The notes: generated by a model from the letters alone, not told the origin. DNA of 64,000 bases from CAXTSE01 sp035554115 (GCA_035554115.1 DATMIW010000006.1:32145-96144); one strand, 5' to 3'; numbered from the stretch's first letter, positions 1-8,655 are shown. Translations and numbers: made by a program.

Positions 1-352
1 GAACAATCACCAGCTGAACGAGCTGTATGACGCTGGTCCCGAACAGCAGAACAAAACTTTCGGCCACCGCAATGCCGAGCACGATTCCAACAACCGATTC
101 GGCAATTCGGCGAGGTCGAGCGTCGCGGGTGAGTCCGAGTGAGGTCATCGTGACCGTGATCGCCAGAATCGGCACCGGGTGACCCAAGCCCCAGTGGGCG
201 ATCGAGAAGGACGCCGCGACGCCCAGGACGATCTGGATGATGGCGGGCAGCGAATCCCACACTCGGCGCCCGACGATCTTGACGTCGATCTGTCGGCGGA
301 TGCGTCTCTCGAGTTTGCGGAGCTCCCGAGCCGCCGCGGTCCCTTCGCTCAT
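1..352 (-). CDS. FUSC-family / aromatic-acid-exporter-like membrane protein (5' part only)
   Basis: The N-terminal 117 codons are in the window; the gene runs off the left edge. After a basic, charged N-terminus (RELRKLERRIRRQ) come hydrophobic segments such as IIQIVLGVAASFSIAHWGLG and VPILAITVTMTSLG, then a basic loop (TRDARPRRIAES) and another hydrophobic stretch, a pattern typical of the FUSC/ArAE family of putative efflux proteins. The ATG overlaps the stop of the upstream folate-binding gene as ATGA, so the two are probably translationally coupled. The family call rests on the topology and the TRDARPRRIAE loop only; substrate unknown. Confidence 0.6.
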   Translation of the reverse strand, partial: MSEGTAAARELRKLERRIRRQIDVKIVGRRVWDSLPAIIQIVLGVAASFSIAHWGLGHPVPILAITVTMTSLGLTRDARPRRIAESVVGIVLGIAVAESFVLLFGTSVIQLVQLVIV

Positions 353-1509
353 GACCGCTTCACGGCACCCAAGCGAGGCAGGCGCGGAACATCGACCTCG
401 GCTCCGGCATCGGTCGGCACAATGACCTGCTGGCTCGCTATGTGCAGGCCCTCCCCCGAACTGACAACGAGGTTCACAGCCGGGTCGACCGAGCGCTTGA
501 TGACCGCGAGCGCGATCGGCCCCAGCTCGTAGTGCAGAACGGCGGCGGTAATACGCCCCACCTCTCTGCCAGCCTCGGTGGCCGAGCCTGTCGAGGCCCC
601 GTCAGACTTCTCGGCAGGCAGGGACACCGGGTCGCCAGCAGCCGGCAGCACGCCATCCGATCCGTCAAGGTGTAGCAGCACCAGTCGACGCGGTGGATGC
701 CCGAGGTTGTGCACTTTCGCCACAGTCTCCTGCCCGCGATAGCAGCCTTTGCTCAGGTGCACGGCCGAGCGCAGCCAGTCGAGTTCGTGCGGAATCGTTG
801 TCGCGTCGACCTCGGTCGCCGCCCGCGGACGCCAGGCCGCAACCCGCAGCGCCTCGAGCGCGAGCGTTCCGGCCGCCGTGACCTGTCCCCCGGCGAGTTC
901 GGCGAACCCGGCGCGCGGCACAATCACCTCGGCATAGCTCCACTCCGATGCCGGATGGCCTTCGACAGCCGCATACTGGTGCCCGCCCGCGACAACAGCC
1001 GACCAGGGGTCACGCCAGATGAGCGGGATGCCGTGGGGCTCCGCCGCTGCCGCGACCGCCGCCGAAACAGCGGCCCCCGCGTCGCCGACCACGCCCACCG
1101 TGGCGAACTCGGCCACACGGTCGGCCACCTCGACGCGGAGCATGAACCGCATCCGGGTCAGGAACGCGAGAAGCCCGTCACCCGTCCCGGCATCGAGAAG
1201 CAGCCACGTGGTCTCGCCATCGTCGAGCACCCGTGCGGCGTATTCGATGCGACCGCTGGGATCGAGAAGCAGCGTCTCGGCCGACTCCCCCGGCGTAAGG
1301 GTGGCGACGCTCTGCGAAGTGAGCGAATCCAGCCAGCTCAGCCTGTCGGGTCCCGTGATCGAAAGGATGCTGCGATCCGACAGGTCGACGAGCGCGTCAC
1401 CGCGGTCGAGGGCACGTTGTTCAACGAGCGGATTGCCGTAGTGGAGGGGCACACCGGTCTCGCCGGTTACAGCTGCCGGGCGCGCTGCGAACGGGGTCTC
1501 AGTCGACAC
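349..1509 (-). CDS. ygfZ: YgfZ/GcvT-domain folate-binding protein
   Basis: Tetrahydrofolate-binding protein of the YgfZ family, which assists maintenance of iron-sulfur enzymes. The family signature K-G-C-Y-x-G-Q-E is present (SKGCYRGQE, Cys about residue 256), followed by the VAKVHNLG stretch. 386 aa from the chosen GTG at 1509, which has a strong GGGGAGG ribosome-binding site seven bases upstream; longer in-frame starts lack this. It overlaps the end of the preceding heme-binding gene by 11 bases and the following FUSC gene by 4, so the three form one operon. A copy of a 19-bp dispersed repeat (580-598) lies in its coding sequence, giving an apparent insertion (SDGASTGSATEAG) between conserved strands. 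Confidence 0.9.
   Translation of the reverse strand: MSTETPFAARPAAVTGETGVPLHYGNPLVEQRALDRGDALVDLSDRSILSITGPDRLSWLDSLTSQSVATLTPGESAETLLLDPSGRIEYAARVLDDGETTWLLLDAGTGDGLLAFLTRMRFMLRVEVADRVAEFATVGVVGDAGAAVSAAVAAAAEPHGIPLIWRDPWSAVVAGGHQYAAVEGHPASEWSYAEVIVPRAGFAELAGGQVTAAGTLALEALRVAAWRPRAATEVDATTIPHELDWLRSAVHLSKGCYRGQETVAKVHNLGHPPRRLVLLHLDGSDGVLPAAGDPVSLPAEKSDGASTGSATEAGREVGRITAAVLHYELGPIALAVIKRSVDPAVNLVVSSGEGLHIASQQVIVPTDAGAEVDVPRLPRLGAVKRS
580..598. repeat. Dispersed repeat copy inside ygfZ
   Basis: GGCCGAGCCTGTCGAGGCC matches the GGTCGAGCTTGTCGAGACC form found elsewhere in the window at 16 of 19 positions. It is read in frame as part of ygfZ. Palindromic outer arms (GGCC...GGCC) surround a central spacer. 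Confidence 0.6.
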
Positions 1510-2131
1510 GAGCGAGCCTCCCCGACGCGTGGGTGCGCAGATCGTGCCCGAGCGCTGCGATATCCCAAGCCCACAGCAGGTGGTCGTCAACCAGGCCATA
1601 AAGCCGGGTCGCCGCGGAGTACTCCTTCGCCGTCGCCGTGCGCACGACGGCGTCGGTCGCCAGGTCGATGCGGGGGCCGTTGACCTCGCCGAGGTAGAGC
1701 TCGCTGACTCCGCCGGGCTGCAGAATCGTCACCTCGAGGTCGAAGGCGCCGCGGGAGTTGCGCAGCGTCTCAACGGATTCCGCGTCGACGAAGACGGGTG
1801 CGCCTCGGCCGGGAAGCATGCCGGGACCAGGGTCGGCATCCCCCAGCTGGCGTGCCAAACGCCAGTATCCGATCTCGCTGAAGACCGGGCGGGATGAGGT
1901 CTCGACAAGCTCGACCGGCGAGGTCTCGACCGACGGCGGGAGAAGCCAGGCCGTGCAGCTGTACTGCAGATGAGGGGTGCCGTCATGGGTGAACGCGACG
2001 CGCTGACCGAATTGGTACTCGCGCGAGTCATCTCCGTCGAGGTAGGAGATAACTCCGGAGCCCTCCCATACGCCGAGCAGCCACGACAGCGGAACGATCT
2101 CGGACGGCACATCCGCCCCGAGTTCGAACAT
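1499..2131 (-). CDS. FABP-family heme-binding protein (nitrobindin-like, DUF1794)
   Basis: Ten-stranded beta-barrel heme protein of the nitrobindin/Rv2717c type, 210 aa. The N-terminal G-x-W-x-G-x-G motif is visible (LLGVWEGSG) and the C-terminus carries His residues (GHDLRTHASGRL) in the place where the family's heme ligand sits. Family members bind ferric heme and react with nitric oxide or peroxynitrite; this role is by homology. The segment PPSVETSPVELVETSS, about residues 65-80, is not family-like and is encoded by a dispersed repeat copy at 1899-1936. The gene ends 11 bases inside the start region of ygfZ. Confidence 0.85.
   Translation of the reverse strand: MFELGADVPSEIVPLSWLLGVWEGSGVISYLDGDDSREYQFGQRVAFTHDGTPHLQYSCTAWLLPPSVETSPVELVETSSRPVFSEIGYWRLARQLGDADPGPGMLPGRGAPVFVDAESVETLRNSRGAFDLEVTILQPGGVSELYLGEVNGPRIDLATDAVVRTATAKEYSAATRLYGLVDDHLLWAWDIAALGHDLRTHASGRLARVD
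1899..1936. repeat. Dispersed repeat copy (one full, one partial unit) inside the FABP gene
   Basis: GGTCTCGACAAGCTCGACC at 1899-1917 is followed at 1922-1936 by a partial second unit, GGTCTCGACCGACGG. Both lie within an open reading frame and leave it open. Related copies are at 580-598, 24121-24144, 53148-53188 and 53251-53269. Confidence 0.75.
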
Positions 2132-2136
2132 GAGGG

Positions 2137-2247
2137 CTAGCTCTGACCGCGGAAGAGGTTGTAGAGCACGACTACCGAGACAGATGCGATGGCCAGCGTC
2201 GCCAACAGCAGGAGTCCGATGAAGAACAGTTCCAGGGCGAACAACAT
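2137..2247 (-). CDS. Small single-pass membrane protein, 36 aa
   Basis: Reads MLFALELFFIGLLLLATLAI then ASVSVVVLYNLFRGQS. It is almost entirely one long hydrophobic helix with a short polar tail. It ends 5 bases before the FABP start and begins 9 bases after the end of the next small membrane protein, so it fits inside the operon without overlap. Function unknown; the compact placement and clean membrane helix favour a real gene. Confidence 0.5.
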   Translation of the reverse strand: MLFALELFFIGLLLLATLAIASVSVVVLYNLFRGQS

Positions 2248-2256
2248 GCGTTCAGT

Positions 2257-2505
2257 CTACCGATGCACAAGAGCGAGCGCCGCCGTGGCGATACCGAGAA
2301 TCACCAGTGCACCGACCGTGCTCGCGACCATTCGCGAAACAAGTCCCTCTTTGCGATGCAAAGCCAACTGAATAACGCTGGTGAGCAGAAAAGCACCGGC
2401 CAAACCAACGGGCAACCAGGTCAGGTAGGCGCTCCCCGCTATGAACGCCACGAGAAACACGCCGACGAGGGTGGCGAGCCAGACGGGCACAATGGTGCGG
2501 GACAC
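2257..2505 (-). CDS. Small integral membrane protein, 82 aa
   Basis: Three predicted membrane helices: IVPVWLATLVGVFLVAFIAG, LTWLPVGLAGAFLLTSVIQL and VASTVGALVILGIATAALAL, with a basic loop (HRKEGLVSR) between the last two. No recognised catalytic motif. It is probably the first gene of the leftward operon leading to the FABP and ygfZ genes and is divergent from glnR, 50 bases away. Function unknown. Confidence 0.65.
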   Translation of the reverse strand: MSRTIVPVWLATLVGVFLVAFIAGSAYLTWLPVGLAGAFLLTSVIQLALHRKEGLVSRMVASTVGALVILGIATAALALVHR

Positions 2506-2525
2506 GGAGACAGCCTACGGCTCGA

Positions 2526-2531
2526 TACACT
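2526..2531 (+). promoter_or_regulatory. Candidate -10 box for glnR
   Basis: TACACT lies 25 bases before the glnR ATG, followed by the ribosome-binding site TGGAGGA. No clear -35 hexamer is visible. It sits in the short divergent interval with the small membrane protein gene. Confidence 0.4.
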
Positions 2532-2555
2532 GACGGCACGGCGTTTGGAGGACGC

Positions 2556-3236
2556 ATGGCGCAGCTGTTGATCCTGACATCTGCGGTTGAGGCTGACATC
2601 TTGCCTGCTCTGACTCTTCTCAGTCATCGCACCCGCGCGATCCCGGCCGCACCCGCAGCGCTCATCAACGCGCCCACATCCGATCTGATCTTCGTCGATG
2701 CCCGCCACGATCTGGCCGCCGCGAAGTCCCTCTGCAAGATTCTGACGACCACGGGCGTCAACGTCCCGCTTGTTCTTGTCCTCACCGAGGGCGGGCTTAC
2801 GGCTGTGTCTGCCGACTGGGGCGTCGACGATGTGATTCTCGAGAACGCGGGACCCGCCGAAGTGGATGCGCGCATCCGCCTCGTCATCGGTCGTCTGGCT
2901 CAGGACAAAGTGGGCTCCAAGATTCAGGCCTCTGGCGTGGTCATCGACGAGGCCAGCTATTCGGCCAAAGTCCATGGCCGCCCGCTCGACCTCACCTTCA
3001 AAGAGTTCGAGCTGCTGCGCTTCTTCGCCACCCATCCCTCGCGCGTGTTCACGCGCGAACAGCTGCTTAGCGAGGTGTGGGGCTACGACTACTTCGGCGG
3101 CACGCGCACCGTCGACGTGCACGTGCGGCGCCTGCGAGCCAAGCTCGGCGACCTGGAGTCGCTGATCGGCACCGTGCGCAACGTCGGCTACCGCTTCAAT
3201 GTCTACGACGACGAAGACGAGCTCAGCGCCGTCTAG
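2556..3236 (+). CDS. glnR: GlnR-type OmpR-family transcriptional regulator
   Basis: 226 aa: an atypical receiver domain (about 1-115) and a winged-helix DNA-binding domain (about 130-220). The receiver has the actinobacterial GlnR pattern (VDARHDL with Asp48, SLCKIL, PLVLVLTEGGLTAVSADWG) without the full set of phosphorylation residues. The C-domain is close to the family text: LDLTFKEFELLRFF, SRVFTREQLLSEVWGYD, GTRTVDVHVRRLRAKLG and IGTVRNVGYRF. GlnR is the global nitrogen regulator of actinomycetes and cross-talks with the phosphate regulator PhoP. Its position directly before ppk and pst is consistent with that. RBS TGGAGGA supports the start. Confidence 0.9.
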   Translation: MAQLLILTSAVEADILPALTLLSHRTRAIPAAPAALINAPTSDLIFVDARHDLAAAKSLCKILTTTGVNVPLVLVLTEGGLTAVSADWGVDDVILENAGPAEVDARIRLVIGRLAQDKVGSKIQASGVVIDEASYSAKVHGRPLDLTFKEFELLRFFATHPSRVFTREQLLSEVWGYDYFGGTRTVDVHVRRLRAKLGDLESLIGTVRNVGYRFNVYDDEDELSAV

Positions 3237-3246
3237 CTGATCGGTA

Positions 3247-3268
3247 GTTCACCGACCATTCACCGCTG
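3247..3268 (+). promoter_or_regulatory. PHO-box-like direct repeat upstream of ppk
   Basis: Two 11-bp units, GTTCACCGACC and ATTCACCGCTG, put TTCACC at exactly 11-bp spacing (3248 and 3259). This is the arrangement of actinobacterial PhoP boxes. A -10-like CACAAT follows at 3274-3279, with the ppk ATG 7 bases after it, suggesting a nearly leaderless transcript. Assignment to PhoP is by motif resemblance. Confidence 0.65.
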
Positions 3269-3285
3269 CCTGACACAATGGGTTG

Positions 3286-5460
3286 ATGGAGAGCAACAGC
3301 CCCCTGGGCGACGCGACTATTGCCGCCGATCTGCTCGACGACGACGAGGCCGACCCACAGCTGGTCGATGACGGCACGCTGCCTCCCGACCGCTTCCTCG
3401 ACCGCGAGCTGAGCTGGCTGGCCTTCAACGAGCGCGTTCTCGACCTGGCCGAAGACGAGTCGCTTCCGCTTCTCGAGCGCGCCAACTTCTTGGCGATCTT
3501 CGCCAGCAACCTCGACGAGTTCTTCATGGTCCGGGTTGCAGGCCTCAAGCGCAGGATCGCAACCGGGCTGGCCGTGCCCACGAACGTTGGACGCGCCCCG
3601 GCCGACGTTCTCGCCGACATCGGAGCCAAGGCCCACGAACTGCAGGAGAAGCACGCCCGCGTCTTCCGCGACGGCGTGATGCCCGCTCTCTCAGAGGCCC
3701 GCATCTACATCGAATCGTGGAGCGACCTCGACGACACCGACCGCGAACGCATCGACGAAATCTTCACCTCGCAGATCTTCCCCGTGCTCATGCCGCTGGC
3801 TGTCGACCCCGCGCATCCCTTCCCCTACATCTCGGGGCTGTCGCTCAACCTGTCGATCCGGGTGCGGAACCCGAAGACCAACCGGGTCGAGTTCGCGCGC
3901 CTCAAGATGCCGCAAAACCTGGCTCGCTTCGTGAAACTTCCGGATGACGGCTCGGGCAAACTGCGCTTCATCGCCCTCGAAGACCTCATCTCCAATCACC
4001 TGTACGAGCTTTTTCCGGGCATGGAGATCCTCGAGCACCACGAGTTCCGCGTCACCCGCAACGAAGACGTCGAAATCGAAGAGGACGAGACCGAGAGCAT
4101 CATCCAGGCTCTCGAGAAGGAGCTGCTGCGGCGGCGATTCGGCCCGCCCATCCGTCTCGAAATCAGCGACGACATGGATGATGTGACGCTCGGCCTGCTC
4201 ATGCAGGAACTCGACATCACCGAGCAAGAGGTCTACCGGCTGCCGGCGCCGCTCGACCTGGGCGGACTCTTCGAGCTGCAGCGAGTCGAGCGACCCGAGC
4301 TGAAATACCCGCGCAGCGTTCCGACGACGAGCGTCAGCCTGCTGCCGAGCGACCCGACCGAGAAGCCCGACATCTTTTCGTCGATGCGCCGCGGCGACAT
4401 CCTCTTGCACCACCCGTACGAGTCGTTTTCGACGAGCGTGCAGGCGTTCCTCGAACAGGCCGCGACCGATCCGCATGTTTTGGCTATCAAACAGACGCTG
4501 TATCGCACGAGCGGCGACAGCCCCATCGTCGAGGCGCTCATCGACGCCGCCGAAGCAGGCAAGTCCGTGCTCGCCCTCGTCGAGATCAAGGCGCGATTCG
4601 ACGAGCAGGCCAATATCTCCTGGGCGCGCAAGCTCGAAAAGGCCGGTGTCCACGTCGTGTATGGGCTCGTCGGCCTCAAGACTCACTCGAAGCTCGCACT
4701 CGTGGTCCGGCAGGAGCGCGGCGGTCTGCGGCACTACAGCCACATCGGCACGGGCAACTACAACCCCAAGACCAGCCGCATCTATGAAGACCTCGGGCTG
4801 CTGACCGCCGACGACCAGGTGGGCAAAGACCTCACCCGCCTATTCAACGAGCTCTCGGGCTATGCGATCGAGAAGAAGTTCAAGCGGCTGCTGGTTGCTC
4901 CTTTGCACCTGCGAAAAGGGCTGCTGAAACACATCGAGACCGAGGCTGAGAACGCGCTGGCAGGCAAGCCCAGCGGCATCCGGATCAAAGTCAACTCCAT
5001 GGTCGACGAAGCGATTATCGACGCTCTGTATCGCGCGAGCATGGCGGGGGTTCCGATCGACATCGTGGTGCGCGGCATCTGTGCTTTGCGGCCCGGGGTC
5101 GAGGGGCTCAGCGAGACGATCCAGGTGCGCAGTATTCTCGGGCGCTATCTCGAGCATTCACGCATCTTCTCTTTTGCCAACGCGGGTGACCCGCAGATCT
5201 ACATCGGCAGTGCCGACATGATGCACCGCAACCTCGACCGTCGTGTCGAAGCCCTCGTGCGGCTGACTCGACCCGAGCACCTCGATGAGCTGACGGAACT
5301 GCTCGACGACGCCATGTCTGACGCGACGGCCTCATGGTGGCTCGGATCAGACGGGGTCTGGACTCGACACAACATCGATGCAGACGGCGCTCCTCTCGTA
5401 GACCTGCAGGCGCAGATCATGACCCAGATCGGAGCGCGGCGACGGGGCGGACCGCGGTGA
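3286..5460 (+). CDS. ppk1: Polyphosphate kinase 1
   Basis: Reversibly transfers the ATP gamma-phosphate to polyphosphate. 724 aa, the usual length. N-terminal domain motif DRELSWLAFNERVL and NLDEFFMVRVAGL; catalytic core GLKTHSKLALVVR with the phosphorylated His at about residue 467, then HIGTGNYNPKTSRIYEDLGL; C-terminal IYIGSADMMHRNLDRRVE. The ATG at 3286 is preferred over the in-frame TTG at 3283 because a -10-like box ends 7 bases upstream and no Shine-Dalgarno sequence is visible. The stop overlaps the next gene as GTGA, so ppk and the Nudix gene are coupled. A PHO-box-like repeat lies in the promoter. Confidence 0.96.
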   Translation: MESNSPLGDATIAADLLDDDEADPQLVDDGTLPPDRFLDRELSWLAFNERVLDLAEDESLPLLERANFLAIFASNLDEFFMVRVAGLKRRIATGLAVPTNVGRAPADVLADIGAKAHELQEKHARVFRDGVMPALSEARIYIESWSDLDDTDRERIDEIFTSQIFPVLMPLAVDPAHPFPYISGLSLNLSIRVRNPKTNRVEFARLKMPQNLARFVKLPDDGSGKLRFIALEDLISNHLYELFPGMEILEHHEFRVTRNEDVEIEEDETESIIQALEKELLRRRFGPPIRLEISDDMDDVTLGLLMQELDITEQEVYRLPAPLDLGGLFELQRVERPELKYPRSVPTTSVSLLPSDPTEKPDIFSSMRRGDILLHHPYESFSTSVQAFLEQAATDPHVLAIKQTLYRTSGDSPIVEALIDAAEAGKSVLALVEIKARFDEQANISWARKLEKAGVHVVYGLVGLKTHSKLALVVRQERGGLRHYSHIGTGNYNPKTSRIYEDLGLLTADDQVGKDLTRLFNELSGYAIEKKFKRLLVAPLHLRKGLLKHIETEAENALAGKPSGIRIKVNSMVDEAIIDALYRASMAGVPIDIVVRGICALRPGVEGLSETIQVRSILGRYLEHSRIFSFANAGDPQIYIGSADMMHRNLDRRVEALVRLTRPEHLDELTELLDDAMSDATASWWLGSDGVWTRHNIDADGAPLVDLQAQIMTQIGARRRGGPR

Positions 5461-6407
5461 CAGCTCCCGTTCTTGCGGCCGGCGCCGTGTGTTGGCGCGT
5501 GACCGATGATGGCGAGGTCGAGATCCTCGTCGTGTTCCGCACCCAGCATCGGGACTGGTCGCTGCCCAAGGGCAAGCTCGATCCCGGCGAGACCCTGCCC
5601 GAGACGGCCGTCCGCGAGATCGAAGAGGAGACCGGCCTGCGGATCTCCCTCGGGGTCCCGCTCGGCGTCGTCGACTATGTGCTGCCGAACGGGCGCGAAA
5701 AGTTCGTGTCCTATTGGGCAGCGGAAGTCTCGTCCCACGCCATCTCGAAGTCGACATTCGTCACGAATGACGAGATCGAGAGCCTGCACTGGATGACGCC
5801 CGACGCCGCGCGCGCACGGTTCAGCTACCCGCACGACGTCGACATTGTCGAGAGATTCAGCGATCTGTATCAAACCGGTCGCGCCCGCACCTTCGCGATC
5901 ATTGCGGTGCGGCACGGGAAGGCTGTCGATGGATCGGTGTGGGACGGACCGGATGCGACGCGACCCCTTATGCAGCGCGGCAGCGAGCAGGCGCGCAGCC
6001 TGGCTCCAGGGATCGCTGCGTTCCAGCCGGCGAAACTCTTCAGCTCGACCGCCGTTCGATGCCTCTCGACCATCGATCCGACATCTCGCCTCACCGGGCT
6101 GGAAGTGCGCGCCAAGAAGGTCCTGAGCCAGGACGCCTATTCGCCTGACGGGGCGGCGATCGGTCGTTTCGTCGAGAAACGGCTGGCGCGTGCTCGCACC
6201 GCGGTGCTCTGCAGCCACGGTCCGGTCCTGCCGCAGATCATGGCGTCTCTCGCCGAAGCGACGGGCAGCAGCGAGCTGCTGCGCGGTGCCGGACAGCTCG
6301 CGCCCGGCGAATACGCCGTCGTGCATCTGCCGGCAGCGGATCCCACGTCGGGACTTGTGGCCCTGGAAATCCATGGCCCGGCCATCGAAGATTTCAGCCT
6401 TCGTTAA
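5457..6407 (+). CDS. mutT1: Nudix hydrolase / histidine phosphatase fusion (MutT1-like)
   Basis: Two-domain protein of 316 aa. The N-terminal Nudix domain carries the complete box starting at Gly39 (GKLDPGETLPE then TAVREIEEETGL). The C-terminal histidine phosphatase domain has the R-H-G motif at 152-154 (IAVRHGK). This architecture is that of mycobacterial MutT1, which converts 8-oxo-(d)GTP to the monophosphate and acts on diadenosine polyphosphates. Mycobacterial mutT1 also neighbours ppk. The GTG start overlaps the ppk stop by four bases. Its last codons contain the first half of the PHO-like box for pstS. Confidence 0.9.
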   Translation: MTAPVLAAGAVCWRVTDDGEVEILVVFRTQHRDWSLPKGKLDPGETLPETAVREIEEETGLRISLGVPLGVVDYVLPNGREKFVSYWAAEVSSHAISKSTFVTNDEIESLHWMTPDAARARFSYPHDVDIVERFSDLYQTGRARTFAIIAVRHGKAVDGSVWDGPDATRPLMQRGSEQARSLAPGIAAFQPAKLFSSTAVRCLSTIDPTSRLTGLEVRAKKVLSQDAYSPDGAAIGRFVEKRLARARTAVLCSHGPVLPQIMASLAEATGSSELLRGAGQLAPGEYAVVHLPAADPTSGLVALEIHGPAIEDFSLR

Positions 6408-6420
6408 CCTTCCGTTAACC
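6402..6420 (+). promoter_or_regulatory. PHO-box-like direct repeat upstream of pstS
   Basis: CGTTAACC occurs at 6402-6409 and again at 6413-6420, an exact 8-bp repeat with 11-bp period. It overlaps the stop of the mutT1-like gene and lies just upstream of a candidate -10, TAGTCA, at 6435-6440. The phasing matches PhoP-family operators that overlap the -35 region. Confidence 0.7.
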
Positions 6421-6513
6421 ACCTGCGCGGTGTGTAGTCATGCCGCGTTCGTAGCCTCGCTGAGGGCTCGCACCGGGCCCAGTTCTGAACCCAGCATTCC
6501 CGAAGGGAAAACA

Positions 6514-7605
6514 GTGAACATCACGCGTACCGGCAGCATCGCTGCCATCGCACTCATCGGAGCCATCGCGCTCTCGTCGTGCGCCGCAAACGAAGCCCCC
6601 TCCGACACCAAAACCGTCAGCAAGCTTTCCGGAACCATTGACGGCGCTGGCGCGTCGTCGCAGGGCTCAGCAGAAGACGCTTGGGTCGCCGCCTTCCAGG
6701 GCGACAACCCCAAGGTCACCATCAACTACGACCCCTCGGGTTCGGGTGCGGGCCGTGCCGCCTTCGCCGCCGGCGGCGTCAACTTCGCCGGATCGGACTC
6801 GGCCCTCAAGCCGGAAGAGATCGCAGCGGGCTTCCAGGGATGCGTCGCCGGCAGCGGTTACGTGCAGGTTCCGGCCTACATCTCCCCGATCGCGTTGATC
6901 TTCAACGTCGAAGGCGTGAAGGACCTCAACCTCGACGCCGCCACAGTCGCGGGCATCTTCAAGGGCACCATCACCAAGTGGGATGACAAGGCCATCGCCG
7001 ACCTCAACCCCGACGCCAAGCTGCCGTCGGCCGACATCACGGCAGTCCACCGCTCAGACGACTCGGGTACGACGAAGAACTTCGCCGACTACCTCAACAA
7101 GGTCGCTCCGACCGTATGGGATGCGGCCCCGGCCGACACCTTCCCGTACAGTGCCGGCGAAGCCGCACAGGGCACCTCCGGTGTCGTTGACGCCGTGACC
7201 AACGGAACCAACACGATCGGCTACGCCGACGCCTCGAAGGCCGGCAAGCTCAGCGTCGCCAAGATCGAGGTCGGCACCAAGTTCGTCAGTCCCAGCGCCG
7301 AAGGTGCTGCGGCAGTCGTTGCGGAATCGCCTGCCAATGACACCGCAAACGACACTGACCTCTCGGTCAAGCTCAACCGTGTGACGACCGACCCGTCGCA
7401 CTACCCGCTCGTGCTCGTGAGCTACATCATCACCTGCGTCGAGTTCCAGGACGCCAAGGTCGCCCCGGCGGTCAAGGCCTACATCCAGTACATCACCAGC
7501 GAGGCCGGCCAGAAGGTCGCCGCCGAGTCGGCCGGTGCCGCACCGCTCTCCTCGGAGCTGTCGTCGAAGGTCGCCACGGCCCTTGACGCCATCGTCACCA
7601 AGTAA
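6514..7605 (+). CDS. pstS: Phosphate ABC transporter substrate-binding lipoprotein
   Basis: Extracellular phosphate-binding lipoprotein feeding the PstCAB importer. Starts at GTG 6514 behind AAGGGA. Lipoprotein signal with lipobox LSSC, Cys at residue 23. Phosphate-contacting motifs of the family are visible: GAGASSQ, YDPSGSGAGRAAF, FAGSDSAL and the HRSDDSGTTKNFADYL loop. 363 aa. It is the first gene of pstSCAB and is separated from pstC by a long hairpin, consistent with extra expression of the binding protein. Confidence 0.96.
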   Translation: MNITRTGSIAAIALIGAIALSSCAANEAPSDTKTVSKLSGTIDGAGASSQGSAEDAWVAAFQGDNPKVTINYDPSGSGAGRAAFAAGGVNFAGSDSALKPEEIAAGFQGCVAGSGYVQVPAYISPIALIFNVEGVKDLNLDAATVAGIFKGTITKWDDKAIADLNPDAKLPSADITAVHRSDDSGTTKNFADYLNKVAPTVWDAAPADTFPYSAGEAAQGTSGVVDAVTNGTNTIGYADASKAGKLSVAKIEVGTKFVSPSAEGAAAVVAESPANDTANDTDLSVKLNRVTTDPSHYPLVLVSYIITCVEFQDAKVAPAVKAYIQYITSEAGQKVAAESAGAAPLSSELSSKVATALDAIVTK

Positions 7606-7618
7606 CACCCCGTAGTAC

Positions 7619-7670
7619 CTGTCGGGCTGCGGCACGCGTGCGTATTGCACGTCGAGCCGCAGCCCGACAG
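7619..7670 (+). terminator. Intercistronic hairpin between pstS and pstC
   Basis: The 15-bp perfect inverted repeat CTGTCGGGCTGCGGC (7619-7633) and GCCGCAGCCCGACAG (7656-7670) encloses a second small stem (CGTGC/GCACG). There is no U-tract. It probably acts as a partial terminator or 3' stabiliser that raises pstS over pstCAB. Confidence 0.7.
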
Positions 7671-7713
7671 ACTTGGTCCGCCCATCCCCCCGCGGTCTGG
7701 CAGGAAGACACGA

Positions 7714-8655
7714 ATGACCTCAGCACAGGTGCGCGCGAAAGCCGCACTCCGCCCCGCCGATCGCATCTTCTCAGGCACCACGGTCGCCGCCGGTGCCCTC
7801 ATCCTCGTCGCGCTCGCCGCGGTCGCCCTGTTCTTGATCGCGCAGAGCATTCCTGCTCTGACAGCTGATCCCAAGGATCTCAAGGGCGCTCCGGACAGTT
7901 TCTGGCAGTACGTCATCCCGCTCGCCTTCGGATCGGTGTGGGCGGCGGCATTAGCGCTCATCATGGCGCTGCCGATTTCGTACGGCATCGCGCTCTTCAT
8001 CTCGCACTACGCACCGCGCCGCCTCGCGCAGGGGCTCGGCTATGTGATCGACCTGCTGGCCGCTGTGCCGTCGGTCGTTTTCGGCCTCTGGGGCATCAAA
8101 GTTCTCGCCCCCTCGCTCATTCCGCTCTACACCTGGCTGGTCGACAATCTCGGCTGGATTCCCCTGTTCGGCGGGGATGTGTCGGGTACTGGACGCACGA
8201 TCCTGACCGTCGCCATCGTGCTCGCCGTCATGGTCATTCCGATCATTACCGCCGTCTCGCGCGAAGTGTTCCTGCAAACGCCTCGCCTGCACGAGGAGGC
8301 AGCCCTCGCCCTGGGGGCGACGCGGTGGGAGATGATCCGGATGGCGGTGATCCCGTTCGGACGCCCCGGCATGATCTCGGCGGCGATGCTCGGCCTCGGC
8401 CGGGCGCTCGGCGAGACAATGGTGGTCGCCATGGTGCTGTCGCCGTCACCGCAGCTCATCACCTTCATCCTCACCGGATCGCAGAACTCGTCGACGATCG
8501 CAGGCAACATCGCCCTCAACTTCCCCGAGGCTCACGGCGTCGACGTCAACGCGCTTATCGCCACCGGCCTCGTGCTCTTCGCCATCACGCTTCTGGTCAA
8601 CTCCGCCGCGCGTGTCGTCATCAACCGCCGCAAGGCGTTCTCGGGAGCCAACTGA
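7714..8655 (+). CDS. pstC: Phosphate ABC transporter permease PstC
   Basis: Integral membrane subunit of the phosphate importer, 313 aa. Start at ATG 7714 with AGGAAG upstream. Six membrane helices are visible, beginning TVAAGALILVALAAVALFLI. The permease coupling segment reads LHEEAALALGATRWEMIRMAVIPFGRPG, with the EAA-loop pattern, and AVPSVVFGLWGI is typical of PstC. The stop overlaps the pstA start by one base (TGATG). Confidence 0.94.
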   Translation: MTSAQVRAKAALRPADRIFSGTTVAAGALILVALAAVALFLIAQSIPALTADPKDLKGAPDSFWQYVIPLAFGSVWAAALALIMALPISYGIALFISHYAPRRLAQGLGYVIDLLAAVPSVVFGLWGIKVLAPSLIPLYTWLVDNLGWIPLFGGDVSGTGRTILTVAIVLAVMVIPIITAVSREVFLQTPRLHEEAALALGATRWEMIRMAVIPFGRPGMISAAMLGLGRALGETMVVAMVLSPSPQLITFILTGSQNSSTIAGNIALNFPEAHGVDVNALIATGLVLFAITLLVNSAARVVINRRKAFSGAN

